In this document: positions 14,315 through 24,657 of the stretch, piece by piece | Layout of the letters: every line of letters starts with the position of its first letter | How positions within the stretch are numbered: position 1 is the first letter of the stretch | DNA from: Amoebophrya sp. A120 | Lineage: Eukaryota > Sar > Dinophyceae > Syndiniales > Amoebophryaceae | DNA length: 64,000 nt | Direction of reading: 5' to 3' | NCBI GenBank assembly: GCA_905178155.1 | Contig: CAJINV010000001.1 | Location: 7,776,579-7,840,578, forward strand | The notes under the pieces: generated by a model | Told to the model about the DNA's origin: nothing | Databases searched by the model: none | What the model saw: only the letters and a program-made list of their open reading frames with translations | Made by a program: the position numbers and the translations under genes

Positions 14315-15881
14315 TTAGCGCCCTTTGTCGCGTTGTCGCACTTTCCGCTGGTTTCTGGTGCGGACACCCAGACCCTTTCGCAGTCGTTTCCGTGGTGCTT
14401 CCAACTTCGGGTTCAGCTTGAGTTCGCGCTCCGGGAAGGCAACTGTGATGGAGTTGTTTGTGAGGCAATGAAGTGTGCGCACGAAATCTTGTTTATAGAA
14501 GGATCTTCTTCGTGCCAGCAACAGCGGGTGAAAGTGAAATTGCAAATCTATCAAAAATCCGGAAAAAATCAAGAATACCTTCTTCCACAGGCAGATCTTT
14601 GTCCTTCAGCTGCTTGACGATGGTCATGAGAGTTTGCCGCTTGTGCGCAATGAGTTCCTCGTCCGTGGCGATCGAAAAGAATTCCTCTGCGACCGGCTTT
14701 CGCATGTGCTCCGGTAATTTCGCAGAGAACACCTCTTTCACGACGGTCTTCAAGAAAGAGTCCGAAAATGACGGATCCGCGAGAATCTGCATCCAGGGTT
14801 CCAGCAAATGCATCGTCGTCTCTTCCTCGTTGATAGGTGTTTGGGTTGATGCCTTTTCGGACTGTTCCTCAGCTCTATTTTCCTTGTTTTGTTCCCTCTT
14901 CTTCCTCTCCGCAGCGAACGTCTGAGTCAGTTCGTCCCAGAAGCAAGCGGCGACCTGCTGTGCGAAGCCCGGGTTGAAAGTGCTTTCGAGGCAAAGGGGG
15001 GCGAAGGAGAGCATGGAGGAGTTGCATTCTTCCACAAGGTCTTCGTCGAAGTTGTGGGAAGCGAGGACAGCGAACATCTCCGCAAGCTGGATGCGAACCT
15101 GTGGAAATGAAAAATGCGTTGCAGATAGGATAGGAGTCAGTAATCGAGGTAAGAAAAAGGTAGAGAGTTTCGAGTTCGATTTGAGTTTGAAGTAAGTACT
15201 CAAAGAAAACTTTGAAAAAAAAAACACTCTTACCATCAGCAAAAACTTGTTCATTCGCCAGGTATCCAGTTTTGGCCACTCGGTTTGAAAGACTTCGAAG
15301 AAGGACGCGAACCAGAGCGGGAGCTTTTCCGTCGCGATGCTCCTGGTCAGCTGCGCAATGTGCACGGACAGCGCCTGCTGCACCGGTTTCTTGTCGCTCA
15401 TCCAAAGGCAGTAAAACAGCGCCCGCCAGAGCTTGACGAAGTCCAATTCCGTCAATTTCTCCCCCTTCTTCTTCAACCACTTTTGTAAACTTTTGAAGCC
15501 CTTGTCCCGCACGGATTTTTCGCAGTGAGACAGTTTCGTCGCGAACGCGGTGTGGTTGGTGCTGGCTTCTTCTATTTCTTTTTCCGCCTCTGCGTCGTCT
15601 GCCTGCTGCTGTGCCAGATTTTCTTCGTCAGCATCTTCCTGGTCGTTTTCCTCTGAGTTTTCAAACACATCGGCTTCCCTTCTCTTCTCCCGGTTGACAA
15701 TTTCGGGTAGTCGCTTTTGGATCAATTTATGGATCTTCTCCTTTTGCGGTCGGTTTTGTTTCGCCAAAACCCTTTTTCCACCCTTTCGGTTCGGCCCGGA
15801 CTTTTTTCCACCAGTCCTCTTCTGGGCGGCCTTCTTCTGGGCCCGCTTGCTGTTCTGCTTCTTCTTCGCGTTCTTCGGCAT
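14315..15881 (-). CDS. RRP1: RRP1/Nop52-family ribosomal RNA processing protein
   Basis: RRP1 (Nop52) is a nucleolar factor for pre-60S processing. Exons are 15234-15881, 14579-15098 and 14315-14442, totalling 1296 nt (432 codons with stop). The 135-bp intron at 15099-15233 happens to lack a stop in frame, so a naive translation reads through it; its GTAAGAG donor and CACAG acceptor and the AT-rich, Phe-rich translation show that it is spliced. The first 60 residues are a Lys/Arg-rich nucleolar-type tail and an acidic stretch follows. The RRP1 domain then begins (FATKLSHCEKSVRDKGF, then LWRALFYCLWMSDKKPVQQ), matching the family's FYCMWMSDKP hallmark. The last exon ends in a basic tail. Start ATG at 15881 precedes MPKNAKKKQ. 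Confidence 0.92.
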
Positions 15882-16800
15882 TTTGAGGAAGTCTAGGAAG
15901 AAGAATAAGATGAAAGAAACAAAAATCTAAGTTTCTCTGATGGACTTGAAAGAAAAGGCAGCTCCTTCAGTCGCTACACTTTCTCATCTATATTCCAATC
16001 CACATTGATGATCAGACTCGATTTACGAAAAATTATCTAGAAGGGTACGGTTACTTAAACCTCCTGAATGAGTAGAACTCACAAGAAAATCAGTTCGTTT
16101 GTAACACAAGCAGCTTCTAAGTAGGTTCGAGGCTTTCGTTACGTGATACAGATTCGGGATTGCCAGATCAGCGTGTCAATTTTGTCTGATCAACCATTTT
16201 GATCCTTTTGTGACCCTTTTTGTGGATCTTTTGGCCTTGTGGTACTGGAACTGAAGTAGAAATCACATCCTTTGAGCCTAGGCGAATCTCAACTTTATCG
16301 CGGAAGGAAATTGATCTGTTACAACAATGCAGGTGTCGGATCACAAACAAGAATTAGTGGACACTTGTCCGTTTTGTAAGATCAAGACCATCGCGATGTC
16401 TCGGCTCGATTCTATTACGCAGCATTGCTGGTAACACATGGGCCGGCTTGCATGAACGAGCCCAGGCACAGGCACTAAAGACAAAGAACAAGATACTTAC
16501 TTGCTTTTTGGGAAAGTCACTATCCCATCGAGATCTATACAATCACGTGCACAGGCAAAGAAATGTGAAAAGGGACGGTGGTAGAAAAGATTGAACAGAA
16601 CCGGAGAAACTCGATCAGGGGCTCTTTCAAGAACCCGTAGCTCTAAGTGGCAGACCTATTCGAAAACCTTCCGACGTCCTCTTTTATGTTTTCCACTTCC
16701 ACAGCGTCTGGGTACATTAGGAAATAATCGTCCCATTCTGAATCAGTATATCCCACAACATCCCCGCACCTCTCGTATTCTGGTCCTCGCTCTGGACGCC
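15882..16800. other. Intergenic spacer
   Basis: About 900 bp lie between RRP1 and the next stop codon at 16801. Frames here are under 90 codons and unrecognised. No repeat or RNA gene is seen. Confidence 0.5.
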
Positions 16801-17814
16801 CTATCTGTCGACGCTCGATTTTTTGACTTCCTGTCGCTCGGGCGATTTCGTCCTTGACCTCTCTCTGCTGTGGGAGCTGTGTCCTGTTAAGCCCGTTGAA
16901 CCAGCACCTGCGTCGCGCATAATCCGATCCGCTCCTGAAGTCTGCACGTCGATCTGTCTGCCCAAATTCAACAGTTCGACCTCCATGGGACGCAATTCTT
17001 CCAGTAACCAATCTTTGAGTCGCAATGTTTTTCCTGCATTAAATTTACCCCTTGCAATTGCTGCTTTGGCTTTGTCATGTGCATCCTTTAACGATTTGCC
17101 CGAAGATTTGAGGTCGGCTAGAAGACTCGTGTCAGTTCCGGCCTTTGATGGAGCAGCCTGTGCTGATTCGTGTTCCTGATTCCCGCCCTGAGCCTTTTGC
17201 ACCGTACTGGTAAACTTTTGAAAAACGCCCTGCAACGCAGAAACGGAATCTCGCGCAGGGTTCAACGCTTTTTCCAAGCACTCTTGCTTCCGTCGCTCTA
17301 GTCCTGCTAGCTGGTGGTGAGTTGCCGTTTGCTGGAGTGCTTTCTTCGTCTGCTCCTGTGGTGCAGTGGTCTTGCTCAGTGGCCCTGCTCCGCTTGGTGC
17401 ATGCGGTCCTGCTTTTTGTTCACCTTGGGGTTTGTCTTTCTGCGTGGTCTCGTCTTTCGTGTTCGAATGAGCGAAAGACGCGGGTATTCTGTGCTCCTGG
17501 TTTTTGCGCCGTAATAAAACTGACAACACTGGACGTGCATCTTGCGACGGCTGCTTCTCCTCAATGGACGGCGGAGGATCCGATTTGACTTTCTTTATCG
17601 CTTGCATATCGGGAAGGTCGAAAGCAACGCCCCGACTACGCTTCAAGGATTTTCCCTGAGAGGCCTGCGCCTGTTCCTCCTCGCTGCCCCTCTTTTCCTG
17701 TTTCTCGCCAAACCCGAACACTTCAGTGAAGTTGTAGCTGTGCTCGTCCACGCACAAGGTTACCTTGGTTGCGTTGATTTTCCATTTCGGGATACTTACG
17801 CGAGTCGTGTTCAT
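16801..17814 (-). CDS. KVTL-type protein with the cluster's C-terminal helix motif, copy 1
   Basis: This 337-residue protein reads from ATG at 17814. Its N-terminus (KINATKVTLCVDE...YNFTEVFGFGEK) resembles that of the protein at 19921-21325 (INIKVTLSAE...KYFVEVPGGEKG). Its C-terminal helix (FNAGKT..RLKDWLLEELRPME) matches the C-terminus of the ParB-like gene at 24658-26535 (LNATKT..WRDWILEELKPIE). The middle is disordered and rich in Lys, Gln and Ser, and the last 35 residues are RS-like (SHSRERSRTKSPERQ). It therefore links two families in the cluster. Function is unknown; the sharing of end domains suggests members act on common partners, which is inference. Confidence 0.7.
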   Translation of the reverse strand: MNTTRVSIPKWKINATKVTLCVDEHSYNFTEVFGFGEKQEKRGSEEEQAQASQGKSLKRSRGVAFDLPDMQAIKKVKSDPPPSIEEKQPSQDARPVLSVLLRRKNQEHRIPASFAHSNTKDETTQKDKPQGEQKAGPHAPSGAGPLSKTTAPQEQTKKALQQTATHHQLAGLERRKQECLEKALNPARDSVSALQGVFQKFTSTVQKAQGGNQEHESAQAAPSKAGTDTSLLADLKSSGKSLKDAHDKAKAAIARGKFNAGKTLRLKDWLLEELRPMEVELLNLGRQIDVQTSGADRIMRDAGAGSTGLTGHSSHSRERSRTKSPERQEVKKSSVDR

Positions 17815-17959
17815 TCCGTGGCCCTTACTCGGTGCATATTACTGCGGAAACACAATGTACAGACACACAAACCATAGAGGCGAGATCGAGAAAACGGAAA
17901 AATGCGTCACGGTCACAAATTAAAATTTAGTTTGTAACCGTGACGTACATATATATTAA

Positions 17960-19333
17960 CTATACCCAGCCCCGAAAAGCGCGGACGGTAAAAATCGTGT
18001 GCTTCCGGAATGTGACAAAAATCCGCGTGATGAGGCCTGATTCGTGCGCAACTTTCTTCGCCGGTCCAATTTGCTCCACTACATCACCGCTGGATAAGAA
18101 CGCCGTCACCCTAGAGCCTGTCTCGCACGATTCTTGCACCGAAGCGCCTGAGCTTCGCAGTAATTGCCATTTTCTCTGTCCAACGGCGCCGTCTCCAATT
18201 GATTGGGCTTCGCAAGCCTTCGACGCGGTTACATTCGATGCGCTGGATTTGGTGCCCGGCACAGTGGCCGCTTGAACTGTGGCAGGTGCGACTGCAGGAG
18301 GAGGTCGCTTCGATGCAGCGTCGAGCCAGTTCTTCTGCGCTGGAGGCAATGCAGCCGCCTCCTGCACTTTTGTATTTGTTGGCCTGGCGCAGGCGCCCCC
18401 CATTGCAATGGAGCGCAAAGCCTCTACGGCAGCCAGCTGAGCTGATTCTCTGCCGGCGCGGCTGTGCAACCGCAAAGGGTCCTCGCTTGACACTGCTGCA
18501 GCGCCCGGAGTGGTCGCTTTCCCGACTTCAAGCCTTGGCCGAGTGTATCTCTCGAACAGAATAGCCCCGCAACGACATGCGTCCTCCTTTGTAAGAGCCA
18601 CAATTTGCGCCGCAAGTTCACCTACACGTGAACCGCCCGTGTCGGTTTTCGCAGCCGGGGACGCACAGAAGAGGTCGCCGGGAAATGGTTCGTGCAGGCG
18701 CAGCGCTGCGAGGTTGTGCGTTTTAAGTAAGTCAGCCTTTGCTGTGTGGACAACACCGTAGTCATCAGGATGCAGCGGGACGGACCGCTCAACGATCCCC
18801 ATGCCGAAGCGGTCCTCCAGCTCGCGCTTGTGATTTTTGGGCGCTAGTGTGATCCAGTTTCCCATGCATAGATTGGAAAACTTAAACGCAAACTCCTCTT
18901 GCACTCGTCGAGGGTTTACTAGCTCGTAAGCCTGCACACGTGTCGTTGGTTTCGCAACCATGTATGCGTAAGCGCGACGGTTAGAAAGCGCGTAAAATAC
19001 AGAGTCTGTGTCTGCAGCAGGACTGAAACGCGCTGATGGGTGCCGAGCTACTTCCAGGATGTTGCCTTGCAAAATAGATTCAGGATCTTCATTTGGACGG
19101 CGTCGGAATTCAGCAATCAAATCGGTGACCGAGCCGTAACCATGCTGAAAGTCCTTACTGATGTTGTCCTGCGTAAACCGGAGCTGACTCGTGCTCAACT
19201 CGATTTTTTTCCAATCGTCTTTGTTGTCATTCCAATTGTACTTGTGGTCGTCAGAATTGGTTCCACCTCTGACATGAGAAAATCCTCTTTTGTAAGAGAA
19301 GCCCCTTGCGTGCGCAGAGTTTCGATCCGCCAT
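17960..19333 (-). CDS. ParB/sulfiredoxin-like domain protein, tandem paralog 1
   Basis: This 457-residue protein starts at the ATG at 19333 (MADRNSAHARG). The N-terminal domain shows the array signature: STSQLRFTQDNISKDF, NILEVARHPS, YALSNRRAYAYMVAKP and ERSVPLHPDDYG. The RFTQ-x-x-IS-x-x-F ... NRR-x-YA pattern resembles ParB/sulfiredoxin-fold domains I know from dinoflagellate and bacterial multidomain proteins; this is motif-level inference. A second conserved block (RVGELAAQIVALTKEDACRC) precedes a disordered segment. The C-terminus (RKWQLLRSSGASVQE...GDVVEQIGP) resembles an SH3b-like repeat and is shared with paralog 2. Here the second block has lost the TEQE consensus seen in the others, so this may be the most diverged copy. 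Confidence 0.8.
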   Translation of the reverse strand: MADRNSAHARGFSYKRGFSHVRGGTNSDDHKYNWNDNKDDWKKIELSTSQLRFTQDNISKDFQHGYGSVTDLIAEFRRRPNEDPESILQGNILEVARHPSARFSPAADTDSVFYALSNRRAYAYMVAKPTTRVQAYELVNPRRVQEEFAFKFSNLCMGNWITLAPKNHKRELEDRFGMGIVERSVPLHPDDYGVVHTAKADLLKTHNLAALRLHEPFPGDLFCASPAAKTDTGGSRVGELAAQIVALTKEDACRCGAILFERYTRPRLEVGKATTPGAAAVSSEDPLRLHSRAGRESAQLAAVEALRSIAMGGACARPTNTKVQEAAALPPAQKNWLDAASKRPPPAVAPATVQAATVPGTKSSASNVTASKACEAQSIGDGAVGQRKWQLLRSSGASVQESCETGSRVTAFLSSGDVVEQIGPAKKVAHESGLITRIFVTFRKHTIFTVRAFRGWV

Positions 19334-19920
19334 GATGTGGCTTTTTCGTCGTGTCACACCTGGTTTCCAAGCTTCGAGCTCAAGATTAGATGGCTCACTC
19401 CGTTACAATCAAGAAACTACAAACTCTGTGTTGCACATAGGTGCTCTCAATTTCGCATCAACAGCTGATGGGTCTCGGGTAAATCTAAAAAACCTGAAGT
19501 CGGATATTAAGCTAAGCGTAGCGATAGATCGATAAAGCTTCCCTAGGAAGCGAGTGATTGCGATATTCGAAAATCTAGTAAAAAAGAACGCACTTTGACG
19601 CTCTAGCGAACATAGAACCAGCAGGAACAACTGCATGAAGCCTTTCCAGAAGTTCTGTTTTTTCAAACATAGTCGTCGGGCCCACTCGGCTCTGCTCACC
19701 AGATGCTACACGTAGGTAGCAGGCTGCATGATCTTTGATGCGAAGAGAGCTCGAACTGATCCTGTAACAAAGCTGTGTCGACGTCCACGCGGAATGATTG
19801 TTTGTATGTATAAAAACCACGCGAATCCGTTTCGCGCTTCGCCCCATGGAAACGTCCAGAAAAGAGCCAGCGAAAATTGCAAGAACATTCACAGACAGAG
19901 TTGCTTCATCTCTCATCAAA
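19334..19920. other. Intergenic spacer
   Basis: About 590 bp lie between paralog 1 and the SR-type gene. Small frames on both strands have no recognisable content. Confidence 0.5.
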
Positions 19921-21325
19921 TCACATCTCACGCAGCTTCTTAATCCCCTCATCAAGAGCCGAGATTATCTGAGACGTTCGCACCGCTTGCGCCTGGAACT
20001 CCTGGTCGAACGTCAAAAAATCTGCTTTGAGCTGCTCGAAGCTTTCCTCTGCCGTGTCCTTCCCGCATGTCAAAAACGCCACCGCGGTGCTCATTTCGCG
20101 ATGAAGGTCGTGAAGACGGTCCGAAATGCCTTGAATATCTGCCATAAGGGTCGAGGTGCGAGATATCCGCATCTGTGCGTCGTTTCGCGAAGCCGGCCCC
20201 TCGAGTCGGCGCGCTGCGCGCTCTGCCACATCAAGCAAATCGGTGAAGCCGCCACAGTTCTCGCGGTACTCGTCTACACAGCTGCGCGCATTGTCAAACT
20301 CGGCCTTGGTGGAGATACTTTCTGCTTCGGTGGTAAGCTGCTGTTCTGCCGGGAGACTTTTCGCAGCAGCATGGTCTTCGCCCAACGGCGTGATGTCCTC
20401 TGATGGTGTCGCGTTGGAAGTAGCCGAAGGGAAGGCTCGCGGCGTTTCCAAATCTTCAATCGATGCGGCTGCAGGGCGACCGGGCCGGTATTCGCCACCT
20501 CCCACGCACTGCCCAAACTTGATTCCATCCGATTCGGGCGATGACGACCGCGCCCGACTTTTATTGATGGCTCTCGCTTTTTTCTCTTTTTTCCGATTCC
20601 GGTGCCTGCGTTTTTCCTTTTTCTTCTTTTTCGCTCGCGGTGTTCGACGTCGCTGTGGCGAACTCGATGATGATGAGACTCTTGAACGACTGTAGTGACG
20701 TCGTATTACAATGAAAAATGCACCCATCCCGATTAGCAGAAGCTTCTCATGAGAATTTTCCGATTCCAAGTGAAAGCTTTATGTCTTGCATGAAAGGACT
20801 ATATGAGTCTTTCTGGCGCAAAAGGTATCTTTTGCATGACAGACCCGCCTGCTGTTGGGCTTCTTTGCAACACATATTTGAGCTATTCAGCATGGAAATC
20901 TGTGATGTTGCTGATACATATTTATATGCAAGACGGGGAGCGTTTCTATTGGAAAGGTTTGCAATACGAATCCTGCCAAGTCCTGGGGCGGGAGCATTTT
21001 TCACTGTAATACGTCGCTGTCTACTTGCGTTGCTCCTGCGCCGCCGTTTTTCTCCTCTTCGCCCCGATCGTGACTCGACACCCCGAACACGGCGCCCGTA
21101 ATAATCTTCGTCCGAAGAGATCGGGACGCTCGCACGAACGCGCGAGAGACTTCTGCTGGAGCTCGAGGGCGCGCTGTTTCGTCGTGCAGGCTTCCTTGCT
21201 TGCGCGGAGCGTCTCCTTCGTCTGCTCGTGCTTCTACCTCGTGTCGGACTCTCCGCCCCTTTCTCTCCACCGGGTACTTCAACAAAGTACTTCGGGCCGC
21301 CGGCATTTTCGGCAGACAGTGTCAC
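19921..21325 (-). CDS. KVTL-type protein with RS-rich middle and coiled-coil tail, copy 2
   Basis: Two exons, 21012-21325 and 19921-20698, are joined across a family D introner and sum to 1092 nt in frame. The segment just before the exon (INIK) and its first residues (VTLSAENAGGPKYFVEVPGGEKG) resemble the N-terminus of the protein at 16801-17814. The next 150 residues are Arg/Ser-rich (RGRSTSRRRRRS, SRSRVSSSSSSPQRRR) with poly-Lys runs, typical of nuclear RS-type or chromatin-associated proteins. The last 130 residues are helical (DLLDVAERAARRLEG ... ALDEGIKKLREM). No ATG lies in frame in the first exon; GTG at 21325 follows an AG, so an upstream exon is expected in 21326-21849. Function unknown. 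Confidence 0.7.
20704..21011. mobile_element. Introner element, family D (308 bp)
   Basis: Inverted ends TATTACAATGAAAAATG and CATTTTTCACTGTAATA are followed inward by C-rich/G-rich arms (CACCCATCCCG and its near-complement). The 5-bp direct repeat CGTCG is at 20699-20703 and 21012-21016. Excision gives ...S-R-Q-R-R-H-Y-S-R-S... in frame. The interior again carries GCATGACA-type octamers although the ends differ from family A. Confidence 0.87.
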
Positions 21326-21849
21326 CTTGATATTTATAAAGTGCTTGGAGTGCCAAGATGATTATAGTGCATTTGTCAACAAGAGTCGAGCCTCTGCGCA
21401 AGAAGAACTATCGCGCACACAGCGCGCAAGGCCTCAAAACCGGAACTGGTTTCATGCACTGCATACGGTACCTGGAGGCACTATTGCTTCTTGCTGCGTA
21501 ACTGACAAGCACCTCTGAGCTATGTATTGACCACAAAGAAAACGGGGCATGATAAGCAAGTATGGGAACTATACCCAGCCTAGCGTGTGCGGCAGAAGAG
21601 GTTCGCCCCGCTTCCCGCTCTTTCCCTCCGACAATGGGCCTGGCTCCATTTCTTTGCTTGCCTGCCGTATGTCTCGGACCAAGTGCAGACACCTGTAAAA
21701 AATTAGAAGCATCCACTGTCGCTTGCTAGTGAGCCCCATCATTATAAAATGCTCTTGCATGAATAAACAGACTGTGTACGTTTCTGCATGCGAGTGCTAC
21801 ACTGGCTAGAACAACAGAAAGACAAACAACAGCGCCCCATAAAGAGTGT
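21326..21849. other. Spacer with a possible upstream exon
   Basis: The SR-type gene needs a 5' exon here. A candidate is an ATG at 21760 followed by a frame to about 21695, where TTTTTTACAG looks like an acceptor; another open block spans 21560-21693. Neither can be joined to the 21325 exon with confidence. Confidence 0.3.
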
Positions 21850-24072
21850 CTACCAGTCCAGAATGGTTTTGGCGCTCCTCTCTCCCACAATCCTTGCAAA
21901 CCTCCGCACAAGCGCATCGCCGATCTTGCCGCCCTCGGCGACGCGTGCATCTTCGTTTTGTTCGCGGTTCTTCAAAAATGTTTTCACCTCCACCAGTTTT
22001 CGCGTTGCTGGGACGTGTTCCTTTTCTAGCTCCTCCCATAAGATCTCCGCTTCCGCGGCGGCTAGCTCGCCAAAAACTGTCCACGTCGGCGGTTTTGCGG
22101 TGCTACTTCCACAGCCTACAGGCAGTCGGTTTGCTGGCAAGCGAATGGGCATGCGTTTGACGAAGCCGTCGCAGCCGGACTCGAACTCGCCGAACTCGAA
22201 CTCGACAGGACCCATTTGCTCGACGGTTTGCCCTTCGGCGAGCACTCCTAACTGCTTAGAGGACAGGCACTTGCTCGAACGCATCACCACCCCGGTCCGC
22301 GCTACTTTCCAATTTTTTTTTGGAAGCGCATTCCGAGGTACGTATTGCTGCGCGCTTGTCGAAGTGGTCCGCTGCGGTGGACGCATCCCGTGAAGCCCCG
22401 GCGCGATGTACGGAAACGGGAGAACTCTATCACATGAGGTCGGTGATGTTCGGCGGCTGTTGCCCACCTGGTGTGATGCTGTAGTGAGGCTGAGCCTTCG
22501 CCGCTTTGTGCCTGCTTCAGTCCCTGAACACGATGCGTCGATGTCCTCACCAAGAAAACCGTTTCTACCATGTGAGCCAGTCGCGCGGGTCGACGAAAAA
22601 AGCGAAGCCGCCACACCAGTCGTGCTGTGTTCCGGTTCGGCGGACAAAGCCGCGACGGTCGCGAGGGTCAGAGGCTGCACTCCCCCGACATGCTCCGGAC
22701 GCAGGGCGTCTACGAGCGCCGCGGCCCGAGACGGGCCGGCTTCCATTCGGCGCCGCGAATACGCCTCGTAGAGCAAACTGCCGCAAGCGCTTACCTCCTG
22801 CTCAGTGCGGCCGACTATGTGCGCCACAAGGTCTCCCACCTGTCCGCCCGGCAACTCCTGCGAGTGCTTAGCAGCGGGCCCCGGCAGCGTCGGTCTTTGC
22901 ACGCAAAAAGTGTCAAAATTTTTCCCCGGGAGGTGCTGCGTCAGACTGAAATCAACGAGATGATATCGCTTTACCAGGTCGCCAATTTTATCGCTCACCG
23001 CCGGGCCGTCGTACGGGTGCAACGGCACAAATCTCTCGTAGACGCTCGTATTTCCAAACCGCTGCTGCAGGTTGGTCTTGTGGCCCTTGTCCGTCAGGGT
23101 TATGAACAGCCCATCACTCATATCCCGTGTAAAAACGTCTCCACCCCATCACCAAATGCAAAAATGTGTAGGTCTGGGAGATTGCGACATTTGTCATGCA
23201 CATGCTATTCTGGCATGACTCCGAAGTTGGTATTGCGTGGCCGCGAAGAGCCCCTCTTGCTGGTCATGGAAAAACGCAGTTTCTCATGCGAAGTACGCAA
23301 CGAACTCAGAAGCGTGTCATGCTTGGAAGCGCATTACAGTTTTCTCACTACTCCCTTCCTTGCATCACAGGTTTCCAGACCCAGACATGTTTGCCATGCT
23401 GCATGCTGTATATGCAAATTTGGACGCTGAGAATGTTTCTCATGCGGAGCCTCATGTTGATAGTGGTGCCCTGAGCTTTGTTATGCTCAAATCAGAATGA
23501 TAAGCTGGATCTGTAACGCTGCTGCACTAGCTAAACACGACGATACTACGACGAGCCCAAATTACTCATGTGCAACAGCCAAAGCTTCTTCATTTGTCTT
23601 GCAGATTTCCCAACTTGACTACGGGGCGGGGACGTTTTTCCTCGCAATAACTCACGCTGGAAAAGCGGAACTGAAATTCGTGCTGCAGCTTGTGCTCGTC
23701 CACCAGCTCCTTCGCGTTGACCTCCTCCCCGGGCCGGGCCACGATGTAGGCCAGGGCGCGCCTATTTGTGAGCGCATAGTAGACGGGTTCGGATCCGGGT
23801 GCCGCAGATGGGTGCCGTGCCACTTCCAGAATGTTGCCCTTCAAAACCGTGTCCGGATCCTTCGGGCTCGCGCTCTTCAGCTTGTCGATCAGGTTTTGAA
23901 TTGGGCCGAATTTTTTGTCCGTAAAATCCCGACTGATGGTCTGCTGCGTGAAGCGAATCTGGCTGGTATTCAGTTTAATGCGCCTGTACGCGGGCGCCGC
24001 TTTCGGCTCCGGGGCGGACATTCCACCCTTATTCTTGCGCCCCCCGGACTCCCAAACCCAGCCACTATACAT
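21850..24072 (-). CDS. ParB/sulfiredoxin-like domain protein, tandem paralog 2 (introner-split)
   Basis: Exons 23650-24072 and 21850-23115 sum to 1689 nt (562 residues). The first exon holds LNTSQIRFTQQTISRDF, NILEVARHPS, YYALTNRRALAYIVARP and FQFRFSSV. The second resumes SDGLFITLTDKGHK, ERFVPLHPYDG, then the second block GDLVAHIVGRTEQEVSACG..YSRRRMEAG. A disordered segment follows, then an SH3b-like stretch (NWKVARTGVVMRSSK...GQTVEQMGP) and a helical tail ending TILDW. The intron is a family D introner with another inside it. Paralogs at 17960, 24658 and 26949 are uninterrupted at the same residue, so this insertion is younger than the duplication. ATG at 24072; a second in-frame ATG lies 17 codons in. 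Function unknown. Confidence 0.85.
23121..23649. mobile_element. Introner element, family D (529 bp), host of a nested introner
   Basis: Left end TATCCCGTGTAAAAACGTCT and the reverse complement of the right end (TATTGCGAGGAAAAACGTCC) align with the family D ends at 20704-21011, including the C-rich arm. The 5-bp direct repeat ACTCA is at 23116-23120 and 23650-23654. Excision joins F-S-S-V-S-D-G-L-F in frame, matching F-S-S-L-S-D-G-L-F in the paralog at 24658. Its length is about one family D element plus one family A element. Confidence 0.85.
23147..23405. mobile_element. Decayed family A introner nested in a family D introner
   Basis: Core AAATGCAAAAATGTGTAGG at about 23155 and CCAGACCCAGACATG at about 23376 are mutated family A inverted repeats about 250 bp apart, the usual family A length. 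TTGTCATGC octamers lie between them. Terminal bases have drifted from TATC...GATA, so limits are approximate and no clean target duplication is visible. Confidence 0.75.
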
Positions 24073-24657
24073 TTTTATTTCTTACATTAGTCAGCGAAGA
24101 AAAAAGTAACAAGAAGAGACAACTGAGACAAAGAGCAGGCCGGTGAGCGTATGTCGCAGCTTGATGCTCTTGTTGCGGAACAATAAACTAAAGCTCTGCA
24201 CAGCACTAGAGCAAATACATATAAGACCAAGATCTTCTTTACTTATTATGGAGTCACCGGCACAGATGCGTATGCTTTCCAAAGACCCCGCAAGACAGGC
24301 AGAGGAAGCCTCTCGTCGCCCAAGTTTATGTCCGATTTTGGGCGAAGTAAAAGCGAGGGCGCTACTACTTACAATCAGGATCAAGGTCGAGCCGTTGTGC
24401 GCGATGAGGATCCTTAAGGACTCTTATTGTCGCGGACCTTTTCTTGCACAGCCTGAGTCTTCATTTGAGAACGTCATGCTGTTTTTGACGCAGCAAAATG
24501 CGCCGTGTGCCGTTGCTTGATCCAAGAATTCATTGCGGGAATCATAAGAGGAAGAAACGAAAGCGCTTGTCGGAATCATGGGTATGCACTAGGGATCAAA
24601 GTTCTGCACGTCGCGTCCTACAGTTAACCAAATAGGAATAGATCAGTTTCCACCTCG
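24073..24657. other. Intergenic spacer
   Basis: About 585 bp lie between paralogs 2 and 3. Short frames on both strands lack recognisable content; no introner or repeat is seen. Confidence 0.5.

Noticed and set aside
20156-20695. Plus-strand frame opposite the SR-type gene
   Set aside because: It is an antisense shadow of the Arg/Ser-rich and Glu-rich sequence and has no independent features.
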